From Flavobacteriaceae bacterium (GTDB lineage: Bacteria > Bacteroidota > Bacteroidia > Flavobacteriales > Weeksellaceae), in the NCBI GenBank assembly GCA_031289875.1, contig JAITOO010000005.1, positions 1 through 20,687 of the forward strand: a stretch of DNA of 20,687 nucleotides. The letters are read 5' to 3'. The notes beneath the pieces are model-generated. The model worked only from the letters and a program-made list of their open reading frames with translations, was not told where the DNA came from and searched no databases. Shown piece by piece: positions 1 to 7,184 of the stretch (within the stretch, counting starts at the first letter, position 1; the number at the start of each line of letters is the position of its first letter). The position numbers and the translations under genes were made by a program.

Positions 1-73
1 GTAATAAACCATCTTTTTTGTCCATAAAAACGTGAGGCTGTATGACCTTCAATCTGAATGCAAAATTATAAAA

Positions 74-96
74 AAAATCACTACTATCCGCTAAAA
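74..96 (+). repeat. Dispersed repeat, copy 1 (CACTACTATCCGCTAAAA)
   Basis: This 23-nt segment matches 17577-17599 at 22 of 23 positions, and a degenerate copy lies at 20271-20290, all in the same orientation. The copy at 17577 lies just upstream of a transposase relic, so the motif may be an insertion-sequence end. That origin is inference. Nothing recognisable as transposase follows this copy. Confidence 0.6.
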
Positions 97-193
97 GCAA
101 AAAACAGATATAATTTAGGGGTAGATAATTACCATAGAAATCAAAGTCTTTTATGTTTGATTATCTGTTTAATCAGTGTCGTCTGTGTGCTGA

Positions 194-592
194 TTATAAC
201 TTTTCCACCGTTCCGTTCACTTTCAGTTTGATTACTTCCGTGCTTTCCAAACCGTCGTTGTCCACCACTTTGACGGCAACCGTATGAAGCCCCGCCTTGA
301 ATTTGGCGGTCTGCCTGCCTTCTTTATCTATCATAACAGAGGGCTTGAACAATGGGGCTTGCCCCCTTGTTGGTTCGGGGTTGTAGTTGAAATCCCAACT
401 GTAAAACTCAATGCCTGCTTCGCTTTGCCCTGTCGCAACGAATTGTATTTCCCTGCTTGACAAGGGAGCATGCTCCCTTGTTTCAGGTTGCAGAGACGTT
501 GCGTGCAACGTCTCTACGGTGGAAAGGTCGCTGATTTCTACCGTAATAGTTGGTTTCTTTGCTATCGGCACGATTTTATCAACTGTAATCAA
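194..592 (-). CDS. PKD-like domain protein fragment, probably 5'-truncated
   Basis: The 132-codon frame ends in a stretch typical of PKD/immunoglobulin-like folds: IQFVATGQS, then YSWDFNY, then HTVAVKVVDNDGLEST. Such domains occur in secreted or surface proteins of Bacteroidota. There is no ATG; the only usable start is a TTG at 592, and an in-frame stop lies at 620-622, so no signal peptide is encoded. A larger gene that lost its 5' part is therefore more likely than a complete small protein. Three palindromic segments (348-371, 461-480, 492-515) sit inside the frame without breaking it. They encode the loop after YSWDFNY and the linker before the domain. The neighbouring vapC relic at 604-830 supports decay. 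Function unknown. Confidence 0.45.
   Translation of the reverse strand: MITVDKIVPIAKKPTITVEISDLSTVETLHATSLQPETREHAPLSSREIQFVATGQSEAGIEFYSWDFNYNPEPTRGQAPLFKPSVMIDKEGRQTAKFKAGLHTVAVKVVDNDGLESTEVIKLKVNGTVEKL
348..371. repeat. Palindromic repeat A, inside the PKD-like frame
   Basis: This 24-nt near-perfect palindrome has one mismatch: AACAA-T-GGGGC, TT, GCCCC-C-TTGTT. On the minus strand it encodes the residues TRGQAPLF. It agrees with the palindrome at 461-480 and its flank at 17 of 21 positions, so the two appear to be copies of one repeat family read in the same frame. Confidence 0.7.
461..480. repeat. Palindromic repeat A, second copy
   Basis: This is a perfect 20-bp palindrome, CAAGGGAGCA followed by TGCTCCCTTG. 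On the minus strand it encodes most of TREHAPLSS, in the same frame as the related copy at 348-371. Confidence 0.75.
492..515. repeat. Palindromic repeat B (AGAGACGTTGC / GCAACGTCTCT)
   Basis: Perfect 11-bp arms flank a GT spacer. Read on the minus strand this gives a GTAGAGACGTTGC-type palindrome, a kind of short dispersed palindrome I recall from several bacterial genomes. It encodes VETLHATSLQ within the PKD-like frame and lies only 11 bp from repeat A copy 2. Confidence 0.75.
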
Positions 593-603
593 TTCGATGA
601 TAA

Positions 604-830
604 AATTTTCGAATCGGATTTAATCATACAGCCTTTTACAATTATCACATTAAGACATTAAGACATTGGCAGATTTAACCATAAAACCGGAGCACAAAAA
701 CACCAACGACCATCAAATTATTTCTCAAGCCATAACGGAAAAAATTCCGTTAATATCTTCCGATGAAGATTTTGTTTTTTATGAAAATCAAGGATTGAAT
801 TTTATTTTTAAAAATTTAACAGACAGTTAA
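604..830 (+). pseudogene. Relic of a VapC-type PIN-domain toxin gene (C-terminal part)
   Basis: From 654 to the TAA at 828-830 the frame reads KTLADLTIKPEHKN, NDHQIISQAITEKIPLISSD, FVFYENQGLNFIFKN. This is the C-terminal half of a PIN-domain ribonuclease of the VapC family: a D in the NDHxIIxQA motif, then ISSDxxFxxY. An in-frame stop at 651-653 interrupts it. The cause is visible: ATTAAGAC is tandemly duplicated at 649-664. Removing one copy joins the upstream frame from 604 and gives a continuous GFNHTAFYNYHIKTLADL, as expected for this family. The N-terminal half with the first catalytic Asp is absent, and no antitoxin gene is seen. The product should be inactive. Family assignment is from motif recall. 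Confidence 0.65.
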
Positions 831-832
831 TT

Positions 833-931
833 ATGAAAAAAACAATAATAATTTTAGTTTCTTTTTCTGCATTTTTCCTTTGCTGCGAAAAGAAAATCAA
901 AAACGAAAAAAGGAGCGATAGGCTTGATTAG
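833..931 (+). CDS. Tiny lipoprotein-like ORF (32 aa)
   Basis: The ATG at 833 begins MKKTIIILVSFSAFFLCCEK, a lysine-led hydrophobic signal sequence followed by CC, consistent with a lipoprotein signal peptide although the lipobox is not ideal. About 14 mostly charged residues follow before a TAG at 929-931. It starts 3 nt after the vapC relic stop. It may be a genuine small lipoprotein or the first codons of a truncated lipoprotein gene. The surrounding decay favours truncation, and no downstream frame continues it recognisably. Confidence 0.35.
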   Translation: MKKTIIILVSFSAFFLCCEKKIKNEKRSDRLD

Positions 932-1072
932 CAATGTTTATTACAACGCTTTTTATTTAAATCTTTTTTGAGAATCTATTTGTAAACCTGCAATTATCCG
1001 TAATCTTATGAGATTAGTAATTGTTAATGCAATTTTCTCCTTTGAAAAATCATACAAGACAAAGAGACATAT

Positions 1073-1108
1073 AAAAAACTGAAAACTGTTTGTAGAAACT
1101 GCTTTCAG
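1073..1108 (-). terminator. Rho-independent terminator of tRNA-Leu
   Basis: On the minus strand, six nt past the tRNA, CTGAAAgCaGTTT pairs with AAACaGtTTTCAG across a CTAC loop (11 pairs, two mismatches), followed directly by TTTTTT. Confidence 0.7.
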
Positions 1109-1113
1109 CCTTG

Positions 1114-1197
1114 TACCCAGGGCGGGAATCGAACCCGCACGATATTGCTATCACTGGATTTTGAGTCCAGCGCGTCTACCAATTCCGCCACCTGGGC
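1114..1197 (-). tRNA. tRNA-Leu (anticodon CAA)
   Basis: The minus strand folds as an 84-nt class II tRNA. The acceptor strands are GCCCAGG and CCTGGGT (with a terminal G-U pair) and the discriminator base is A. The D-arm contains GGAATTGGTAGAC. The anticodon stem-loop is CTGGA-CTCAAAA-TCCAG with anticodon CAA. A long variable arm follows, then the T-arm with GGTTCGATTCC. CCA is not encoded. It has its own promoter and terminator, so it is monocistronic. Confidence 0.96.
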
Positions 1198-1216
1198 TTT
1201 TGTTTGAATTGGTGCG

Positions 1217-1248
1217 CAAATGTAGGATTATTTTTTTTTCTGTCAAAA
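1217..1248 (-). promoter_or_regulatory. Bacteroidota-type promoter for tRNA-Leu
   Basis: On the minus strand, TTTTG (1248-1244) is followed by exactly 19 nt and then TACATTTG (1224-1217), matching the -33/-7 consensus TTTG-N19-TAnnTTTG. The tRNA begins about 19 nt downstream of the -7 box. Confidence 0.75.
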
Positions 1249-1250
1249 TT

Positions 1251-1280
1251 TTTCTGCGATTTCTTTTCTTCATACCTTCG
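1251..1280 (+). promoter_or_regulatory. Candidate promoter for aroQ
   Basis: TACCTTCG at 1273-1280 matches TAnnTTTG at all but one defined position, and TTT lies 19 nt upstream. The predicted transcript would start near 1287, giving a leader of about 12 nt. It is divergent from the tRNA promoter. Confidence 0.4.
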
Positions 1281-1298
1281 TTCTCTAAAATTAAACGC

Positions 1299-1724
1299 AT
1301 GAAAATTATCATTATCAACGGACCTAATTTAAATTTATTAGGAAAAAGAGAACCTGAAATATATGGAAATCAGACTTTTGAAAATTATTTTTCTCTTCTC
1401 GAAAGAAAATTCCCCAAAATTGAGCTAAATTATTTTCAATCTAATCACGAAGGATTTTTAATTGATAAAATTCAGGAAACCGGCTTCTCCTATGACGGAA
1501 TCGTGATTAATCCGGGCGCATACACACACTATTCTTACGCTATTTATGATGCGTTGAAAGCGGTTTCCGCACCTGCGGTCGAAATTCATATTTCGGACAT
1601 CGAAACTCGAGAAGATTTTAGAAAAAAATCAGTTACCAAAGATGCCTGCGTGTTGCAAATCAAGGGAAAAGGATTGCAAGGCTACGACGAAGCAATTGAA
1701 TTTCTGCTGAATAGAAAAAATTGA
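1299..1724 (+). CDS. aroQ: 3-dehydroquinate dehydratase, type II
   Basis: This cytosolic enzyme dehydrates 3-dehydroquinate to 3-dehydroshikimate in the shikimate pathway to aromatic amino acids. The 141 residues match the usual 140-150 of the dodecameric type II family. Visible motifs are NGPNLNLLGKREPEIYG (residues 7-23, including catalytic R17 and Y22), SNHEG (48-52), INPGAYTHYSYAIYDA (70-85, with N71 and H77) and VEIHISD with H97, followed by REDFR. I chose the ATG at 1299 because the family begins at MKIIIINGPN. The longer frame back to 1161 would overlap the tRNA and its promoter. It is a single-gene unit convergent with hisIE, with about 109 nt between them. Confidence 0.95.
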   Translation: MKIIIINGPNLNLLGKREPEIYGNQTFENYFSLLERKFPKIELNYFQSNHEGFLIDKIQETGFSYDGIVINPGAYTHYSYAIYDALKAVSAPAVEIHISDIETREDFRKKSVTKDACVLQIKGKGLQGYDEAIEFLLNRKN

Positions 1725-1833
1725 ATCTGCGCAACTTTTATCAAGGCGGGGGGCTGTAATGAGTTATCTTGTGTTCAAAAAACGCAATCCAAAAGTTGAT
1801 ATTTTTTCTTTTCCAAACGAAAACGATTTGCCT

Positions 1834-2421
1834 TTACTTATGTCGTTCTTTCAGAACTTTTTCAACATCTTCCAAACGGAAACCTTTGGTTTTCAGCAAG
1901 ATTAAGTAATGATACAGCAAGTCGGCAGCTTCGTTTTTAAACAGAACTTCGTTATCGTCTTTGGCTTCAATCACCACTTCGATTGCCTCTTCACCTACTT
2001 TTTGCGCCACCTTGTTGATCCCTTTTTGATATAAATGGTATGTATAGGAATTTTCCGTTTTTTCATCGATTCGCTGATTTATAACTTCCTGTAAATCATA
2101 TATAAAGCCTTGTGTTTCTTTTTCTCCGAAACAAGAGTAACTTCCTGTGTGGCAGGTATTTCCCTGCGGGATTACCTTTATCAGCAGAGTGTCGTTATCG
2201 CAGTCGGCAAATATTTCCTTGACGTTTAAATAATTGCCGGAAGTCTCACCTTTTGTCCACAAGCGGTTTTTGCTACGGCTGAAGAAGGTTACCTTACCCT
2301 CTTTCTGCGTTTTTTCCAACGCTTCACGATTCATGTAGCCGAGCATCAGAACTTGTTTGTTTACAGCATTTTGAATGATTACAGGCACAAGTCCATTATT
2401 TTTATTAAAATCTATTTCCAT
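1834..2421 (-). CDS. hisIE: Bifunctional phosphoribosyl-AMP cyclohydrolase / phosphoribosyl-ATP pyrophosphatase
   Basis: This 195-residue fusion catalyses steps 2 and 3 of histidine synthesis: PR-ATP to PR-AMP (HisE), then ring opening to ProFAR (HisI). Residues 1 to about 105 form the cyclohydrolase domain, with [18 protein letters not shown], the metal-binding ADCDND (C74) and CHTGSYSCF (C90 and C97). From about residue 107 comes the pyrophosphohydrolase domain, with the [10 protein letters not shown] and NEAADLLYH motifs. The ATG overlaps the end of hisF by 10 nt, so the two genes are translationally coupled. The domain order and length are those of the ordinary bifunctional enzyme. Confidence 0.96.
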   Translation of the reverse strand: MEIDFNKNNGLVPVIIQNAVNKQVLMLGYMNREALEKTQKEGKVTFFSRSKNRLWTKGETSGNYLNVKEIFADCDNDTLLIKVIPQGNTCHTGSYSCFGEKETQGFIYDLQEVINQRIDEKTENSYTYHLYQKGINKVAQKVGEEAIEVVIEAKDDNEVLFKNEAADLLYHYLILLKTKGFRLEDVEKVLKERHK

Positions 2422-3170
2422 CGAATGGGTATATTTTTGTTGATTAAATATCGTTTCAGTTCGGGTATCGGAATTTCATTGAAATGAAAAATGCTGGCTG
2501 CCAACGCTGCCGAAGCGTGGGTTTGAGAAAAAACGTCAAAAAAATGTTCCTCCGTTCCTGCTCCTCCCGATGCAATTATCGGTATATTAACGAGTTGTGC
2601 GATTTCGTCAGTGATGTCCATCGCAAAGCCGTTTTTCGTGCCGTCGTGGTTCATGGAAGTAAGCAAAATTTCGCCTGCGCCGAGCGCTTCCGCCTGTTTT
2701 GCCCAATTGAGCGTAAAAATAGGTGTTGGCACGCGTCCGCCGTGTGTGTAAACTTTCCATCCGTCCGGTTCCTTTTTTGTATCAATAGCGACGACTGCGC
2801 ACTGGCTGCCGAATTGCGAGGCGATTTCGGAAATCAATTCGGGACGTTTTACGGCAGAAGAATTAACGCTGATTTTGTCTGCTCCCGCTTTGATAAGTTC
2901 GGAAACATCGCTCACGGATCTGATTCCTCCGCCGACCGTAAACGGAATGTTGATTTCCTGAGAAATTCTTTCTACAAGATGAATCAGGGTTTTTCGGTCT
3001 TCAATGGTAGCGGTGATGTCAAGAAAGACTAATTCGTCTGCGCCTTGCTGTACATAAGCCTTTGCCAGCTCAACAGGGTCGCCTGCGTCAATCAGTTCGA
3101 CAAAATTCACACCTTTCACCGTGCGTCCGTTTTTGATGTCCAAACATGGAATAATTCGTTTTTTCAGCAC
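2412..3170 (-). CDS. hisF: Imidazole glycerol phosphate synthase, cyclase subunit
   Basis: With glutamine-amidotransferase partner HisH (not in the window), HisF converts PRFAR and ammonia into imidazole glycerol phosphate and AICAR. AICAR re-enters purine synthesis. The 252-residue (beta/alpha)8 barrel carries both catalytic aspartates: D11 in PCLDIKNG and D130 in VVAIDTKK. Phosphate-binding glycine loops appear at TVGGGIRS and IASGGAGT. The start is a GTG at 3170, giving [11 protein letters not shown], the family's usual N-terminus. The ORF extending upstream in another frame does not resemble a protein. hisF is divergent from purL and is the first gene of a two-gene operon with hisIE. I found no convincing promoter. 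Confidence 0.96.
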   Translation of the reverse strand: MLKKRIIPCLDIKNGRTVKGVNFVELIDAGDPVELAKAYVQQGADELVFLDITATIEDRKTLIHLVERISQEINIPFTVGGGIRSVSDVSELIKAGADKISVNSSAVKRPELISEIASQFGSQCAVVAIDTKKEPDGWKVYTHGGRVPTPIFTLNWAKQAEALGAGEILLTSMNHDGTKNGFAMDITDEIAQLVNIPIIASGGAGTEEHFFDVFSQTHASAALAASIFHFNEIPIPELKRYLINKNIPIRWK

Positions 3171-3302
3171 TGTTTTGAATTTTCAATGCACGAATTTATG
3201 AAATTTTTTTGTTTTCTCAGCTTTTTTAATTTCAGCAAAATAACTAAGTACAAAAGAGATTGACCGACGAAAACAGTCTCTTTTCTTTTTAGCACATTAA
3301 TT

Positions 3303-3332
3303 TTAGAAATCCAAAAATAAACCTTACTTTTG
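3303..3332 (+). promoter_or_regulatory. Promoter of the purL-purC-purF unit
   Basis: TACTTTTG at 3325-3332 is an exact TAnnTTTG -7 box, with TTA 19 nt upstream as an imperfect -33 element. Transcription should begin near 3339, which leaves a leader of about 130 nt, long enough to contain the riboswitch at 3350-3418. Confidence 0.6.
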
Positions 3333-3349
3333 TCTTGTAGAACCAACCA

Positions 3350-3418
3350 TCATTTATATAAACTCGTGATAAGGACGAGCGTTTCTACGGCAGACCGTAA
3401 ATTTGTCTCTATAAATGA
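3350..3418 (+). promoter_or_regulatory. Purine (guanine-class) riboswitch aptamer
   Basis: P1 is formed by TCATTTAT (3350-3357) and ATAAATGA (3411-3418). J1/2 reads ATAA. P2 is CTCGT/ACGAG (3363-3367, 3375-3379) around loop GATAAGG. J2/3 contains GTTTCTAC (3381-3388). P3 is GGCAGA/TTTGTC (3389-3394, 3402-3407) around loop CCGTAAA. J3/1 begins TCT. Counterparts of the known ligand contacts are present: U22 (3359), U47 (3382), U51 (3386) and C74 (3409). C at position 74 specifies guanine rather than adenine. Loop bases GG (3373-3374) and CC (3395-3396) match the L2-L3 kissing pairs. P3 has the same length as in the Bacillus xpt aptamer, and its first pair is swapped from C-G to G-C. The base at position 73 is U rather than A, which is unusual. 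Confidence 0.9.
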
Positions 3419-3472
3419 ATTAAGGCTTTTGCCTGTTCAATTTATGGAGTTGATTTACAAACAGAATTGAAC
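3411..3472 (+). promoter_or_regulatory. Riboswitch expression platform (predicted translational OFF switch)
   Basis: Two exclusive structures can be drawn. Ligand-free: 3411-3420 pairs with 3435-3445 (ATAAAT with ATTTAT, GAAT with GTTC), capped by AGGC-TTTT-GCCT at 3423-3434. This consumes the 3' strand of P1. Ligand-bound: P1 forms, freeing GTTCAATT (3435-3442) to pair perfectly over 8 bp with AATTGAAC (3465-3472), which abuts the purL ATG at 3473 and would block initiation. There is no terminator-like U-run, so translational control is inferred. Confidence 0.6.
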
Positions 3473-6400
3473 ATGAACAAAAGAATTTTCATAGAAAAAC
3501 GACCCGATTTTGATTTTGAAAGCCGAAATCTTCTCCGAGAATTGCAGGAAATGTACCCAATCTCAGATATGAAAATATACCTCATCTACGATATTTTCAA
3601 CTTTTCCGAATCCGATTTTGACCAAATTTCGCACAACGTCTTTGCTGACAGGATAACAGACATTTTGCATGAGGAAAATCCCTCTCAAAATCAAGGTTTT
3701 GCAGTTGAATATCTTCCCGGACAGTACGACCAGCGGGCAGACTCCGCTCAACAGTTGGTTGCCGTGCTGACACAAAATACAGATTGTGTCATTAGAACAG
3801 GTAAGTTGTATGATTTTCAGAGTGTTGAATATTTATTGCCGATAAAAAAATACCTAATCAATTCTGTCGATAGCCGTGAAAAAGATTTAACAGTTTTAGA
3901 AAATACGTCGTCAGAAAATCCATCTGAGATTTCTATTTATGAGAATTTTATAACGCTGAATGACAAAGAACTGAAAGACTTTTATCATCAAAACAGTTTT
4001 GCTTTCGGCTTTGATGATTTGAAATTCATTCAAGATTATTTCCAAAAAATCAATAAAAATCCGACCGAAACCGAAATTAAGGTATTGGACACTTATTGGA
4101 GCGACCATTGCCGTCACACAACTTTTACGACGGAACTGACTGATATTCAGTTTGAAGGAAAATTTAAACAAACATTGGAAAAAATATTTTCGCAATATCT
4201 TTTGCTCCGCAAAGAATTGAACAGAGAGCATAAACCCGTTTCCCTCATGGATTTGGCAACGATTGCAGCAAAATATTTTCACAAAAAAGGAAAATTGCAG
4301 GACTGGGTCATTTCTGATGAAGTCAATGCCTGCACTATTGAAATTCAGGTAGATACAGACGGAAAACCCGAAATTTGGTATCTTTTGTTCAAAAACGAAA
4401 CCCACAACCACCCGACGGAAATCGAACCGTTTGGCGGCGCATCAACCTGTATCGGCGGCGCAATCCGCGACCCGCTCAGTGGTCGGGCGTTTGTCTATCA
4501 GGCGATGAGGGTTACAGGTTCGGGCAATCCTCTGGAAGCTGTTGCTGATACGCTTCCCGACAAACTTCCTCAGCGAAAAATCACCAAAGAAGCCTCAAAT
4601 GGCTATTCTTCCTACGGAAATCAAATTGGACTTGCAACTTCTCATATATCAGAGATTTACGACGACGGATACAAAGCCAAGAGAATGGAAGTCGGCGTAG
4701 TGATCGGCGCCGTTCCCAAAGATTGGGTGCGCTGCGAAAAACCGCAGGCAGGCGACAGAATCATAGTTTTGGGAGGAAAAACGGGGCGCGACGGCATCGG
4801 CGGAGCAACCGGCTCGTCCAAAGCACACGATGAAAAATCCATTCACACGCTCAATGCAGAAGTCCAGAAAGGCGATGCTGTGCAGGAAAGGAAAATTCAG
4901 CGTTTTTTCAGAAACAAAGAAGTTTTGCAGTTGATAAAAAAATGCAATGATTTCGGTGCAGGAGGCGTTTCCGTCGCTATCGGAGAGTTGGCTGACGGTT
5001 TGGAAATCAATTTGGATTTGCTTCCGACAAAGTACGATGGTCTAAACGGCACAGAATTAGCCATTTCCGAATCTCAGGAACGAATGGCGGTTGTAGTAGA
5101 AGCGAAAGATGTCCAAAAATTTATCCATTGGGCTGCGGACGAAAATATTTTAGCAGTGGAAGTTGCGAAAGTTACTTCTGACGAGACTTTGACGATGTTT
5201 TGGCGAAATCGGAAAATTGTAGAATTGCCGCGGAAATTTTTGGACAGCAATGGTGCAGCAAAACAAAACAAAGTAAAAGTATCTATTGATAATCAAATAT
5301 TTAATGAAGAAAAAATCAACTTTTCAAAAGAATATTTGGCAGAAGAATTAAGCTCGCTGAAACACTGTTCACAAAAGGGGTTGATAGAAAAATTCGACAG
5401 TACGGTTGGTCGCACAACAGTTTTGATGCCTTTGGGCGGAAAAAACCAGCTCGTACCTGCGGAGGGCAGCGTTCAGGCGTTGCCTTTGCTGAAAGGCGAA
5501 ACTGATAAAGTTTCCCTGCTTGGCTGGGGATTTTCTCCAGAAATTTCAAAGAAAAGTCCCCTGCATGGCGGAGCATTTGCCGTTGTAGAATCGGTGGCAA
5601 AAATCACGGCTTTGGGCGGCGATTTCCGGAAAATTCGATTCAGTTTTCAGGAATATTTTGAAAAATTAGGCACGGAAGCCGTGAAATGGGGTAAACCGTT
5701 TTCCGCTTTGCTGGGCGCATTGCAGGCGCAGTTGGCGTTTGAAGCGGCGGCAATCGGCGGAAAAGACAGCATGTCGGGGACGTTCAAAAATATTCATGTT
5801 CCTCCAACTTTGATTTCATTTGCCTGTGCCTCAGGAAGTAAGAAAAATATCCTTTCTCCTGAATTGAAAAAAGCGGGAAATTTACTCTATTTATTCAAAC
5901 ATCAAGTTTTGGAAGATGAAATGCCTGATTACGAGCAGTTGAAAAAAGCGTATGATTTTGTTTATCAGGAAATTAAAAACGGGAATATTCTTTCTGCCAA
6001 GACAATAAAAAATACGCATCCGGCGGTGGAATTAGCCAAAATGTCTTTCGGAAACGACATCGGAGCAGAGGTTCAATTGGCGGATGAACTTTGTCCGGCA
6101 GGCTCGCTGATTATCGAAACCCGACAGGAAATCAATCATTTGGCGTTCAAAAAAATAGGAAAGACAATAGAAGAAAAAGTTTTAATAATCAATCAGCAAA
6201 TTATTGATATTGAGGAATTTAAAAACTATTACGAAAACACCTTAGAACCTGTTTTTCCTTCCAAAACTGAAAAGAGAAATTTTGAAGTTATTAAAACTGA
6301 AAAGGGAATAGTAGAATTTTCATTAATTAAACCGTCTAAAACGGTGAGACCTAAGGTTTTAATTCCTGTTTTTTCGGGAACGAACTGTGAATATGAAAGC

Positions 6401-7138
6401 ATTAAAATTTTTGAAAAAGAAGGTGCAGAAGTTTCTTCTTTATTAATTAACAATTTGAATCTAAGTAAATTAAATGATTCTATTGATATTTTTGAAAAAG
6501 AATTGAAAATTTCTCAAATCATGATGCTGGCAGGTGGATTTTCGGCAGGCGATGAACCTGACGGCTCGGCAAAATTCATGGTTTCTCTCTTGAAAAACGA
6601 AAAAATCAAAAAGGAAATTCACCGTTTGCTGGAACGCGGCGGATTGATTTTGGGTATTTGCAACGGTTTTCAGGCGTTAGTCAAATCGGGATTGCTTCCA
6701 TTCGGACAAATTCAGGATTTGGAAGAAAATCCTCCAACCCTGACACATAACGAGATAGGTCGGCACGTTTCGCAAATGGTAACGGTAAAAGTGGTTTCCG
6801 ACCGAAGTCCTTGGCTTAAAGGAATGAAAGACAGCATTTTCACTCTTCCTGTCTCGCATGGCGAGGGTCGTTTTTATGCCGATGAAAATACGTTGAAAAA
6901 ACTTTTAATAAATGAACAGATAGCTACACAATATGTTGATTTTCAAGGAAATCTTACATTGAATATGCCGTTTAATCCTAACGGATCAACTTATGCGGTA
7001 GAGGGAATAATCAGTCCTGACGGTCAGATTTTCGGGCGAATGGGACATCCTGAAAGGTATTTTGACGGCTTGATGAAAAATATTCCGTCGGCGAATTTTC
7101 ATAATATTTTCAAAAATGGAGTGGAGTATTTTAAGTGA
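3473..7138 (+). CDS. purL: Phosphoribosylformylglycinamidine synthase (FGAM synthetase), large form
   Basis: PurL converts FGAR, glutamine and ATP to FGAM in step 4 of purine synthesis. This is the large single-chain form (1221 residues from the ATG), with synthetase and glutaminase fused. Markers in order are TYWSDHCRHTTF, NETHNHPTEIEPFGGAST, GRDGIGGATGSS, the second synthetase half with AAIGGKDSMSG, and a C-terminal class I amidotransferase. The amidotransferase has GTNCEYES, GGFSAGDEPDGSA, the nucleophile C1063 in GICNGFQ, and GHPERY. I chose the ATG at 3473, since a TTG at 3467 lies inside the predicted occluding helix. It is the first gene of the unit, behind the riboswitch, with 46 nt before purC. 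No motif is missing. Confidence 0.97.
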   Translation: MNKRIFIEKRPDFDFESRNLLRELQEMYPISDMKIYLIYDIFNFSESDFDQISHNVFADRITDILHEENPSQNQGFAVEYLPGQYDQRADSAQQLVAVLTQNTDCVIRTGKLYDFQSVEYLLPIKKYLINSVDSREKDLTVLENTSSENPSEISIYENFITLNDKELKDFYHQNSFAFGFDDLKFIQDYFQKINKNPTETEIKVLDTYWSDHCRHTTFTTELTDIQFEGKFKQTLEKIFSQYLLLRKELNREHKPVSLMDLATIAAKYFHKKGKLQDWVISDEVNACTIEIQVDTDGKPEIWYLLFKNETHNHPTEIEPFGGASTCIGGAIRDPLSGRAFVYQAMRVTGSGNPLEAVADTLPDKLPQRKITKEASNGYSSYGNQIGLATSHISEIYDDGYKAKRMEVGVVIGAVPKDWVRCEKPQAGDRIIVLGGKTGRDGIGGATGSSKAHDEKSIHTLNAEVQKGDAVQERKIQRFFRNKEVLQLIKKCNDFGAGGVSVAIGELADGLEINLDLLPTKYDGLNGTELAISESQERMAVVVEAKDVQKFIHWAADENILAVEVAKVTSDETLTMFWRNRKIVELPRKFLDSNGAAKQNKVKVSIDNQIFNEEKINFSKEYLAEELSSLKHCSQKGLIEKFDSTVGRTTVLMPLGGKNQLVPAEGSVQALPLLKGETDKVSLLGWGFSPEISKKSPLHGGAFAVVESVAKITALGGDFRKIRFSFQEYFEKLGTEAVKWGKPFSALLGALQAQLAFEAAAIGGKDSMSGTFKNIHVPPTLISFACASGSKKNILSPELKKAGNLLYLFKHQVLEDEMPDYEQLKKAYDFVYQEIKNGNILSAKTIKNTHPAVELAKMSFGNDIGAEVQLADELCPAGSLIIETRQEINHLAFKKIGKTIEEKVLIINQQIIDIEEFKNYYENTLEPVFPSKTEKRNFEVIKTEKGIVEFSLIKPSKTVRPKVLIPVFSGTNCEYESIKIFEKEGAEVSSLLINNLNLSKLNDSIDIFEKELKISQIMMLAGGFSAGDEPDGSAKFMVSLLKNEKIKKEIHRLLERGGLILGICNGFQALVKSGLLPFGQIQDLEENPPTLTHNEIGRHVSQMVTVKVVSDRSPWLKGMKDSIFTLPVSHGEGRFYADENTLKKLLINEQIATQYVDFQGNLTLNMPFNPNGSTYAVEGIISPDGQIFGRMGHPERYFDGLMKNIPSANFHNIFKNGVEYFK

Positions 7139-7184
7139 TTTAGAAAAAACAGAAAAAAATAAGAATTAATCGTAAATAAAAAAA

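Noticed and set aside
102..170. 9-bp inverted repeat AAACAGATA/TATCTGTTT
   Set aside because: The arms are short and A-T rich with a 51-nt spacer, and there is no gene or element boundary to connect them with.
348..515. CRISPR-like or REP array
   Set aside because: Only three palindromes of two families are present, irregularly spaced, with no constant repeat-spacer period and no cas genes.
1161..1298. N-terminal extension of aroQ back to 1161
   Set aside because: It overlaps the tRNA-Leu gene and its promoter on the other strand, and type II dehydroquinases begin at the MKIIIINGPN segment.
2484..3032. 182-codon plus-strand ORF inside hisF
   Set aside because: It is an antisense shadow of hisF, whose catalytic motifs are complete on the minus strand.
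3164..3346. 60-codon minus-strand ORF upstream of hisF
   Set aside because: It has no recognisable motif, is Lys/Phe/Leu-rich as random AT-rich sequence would be, and crosses the purL promoter.
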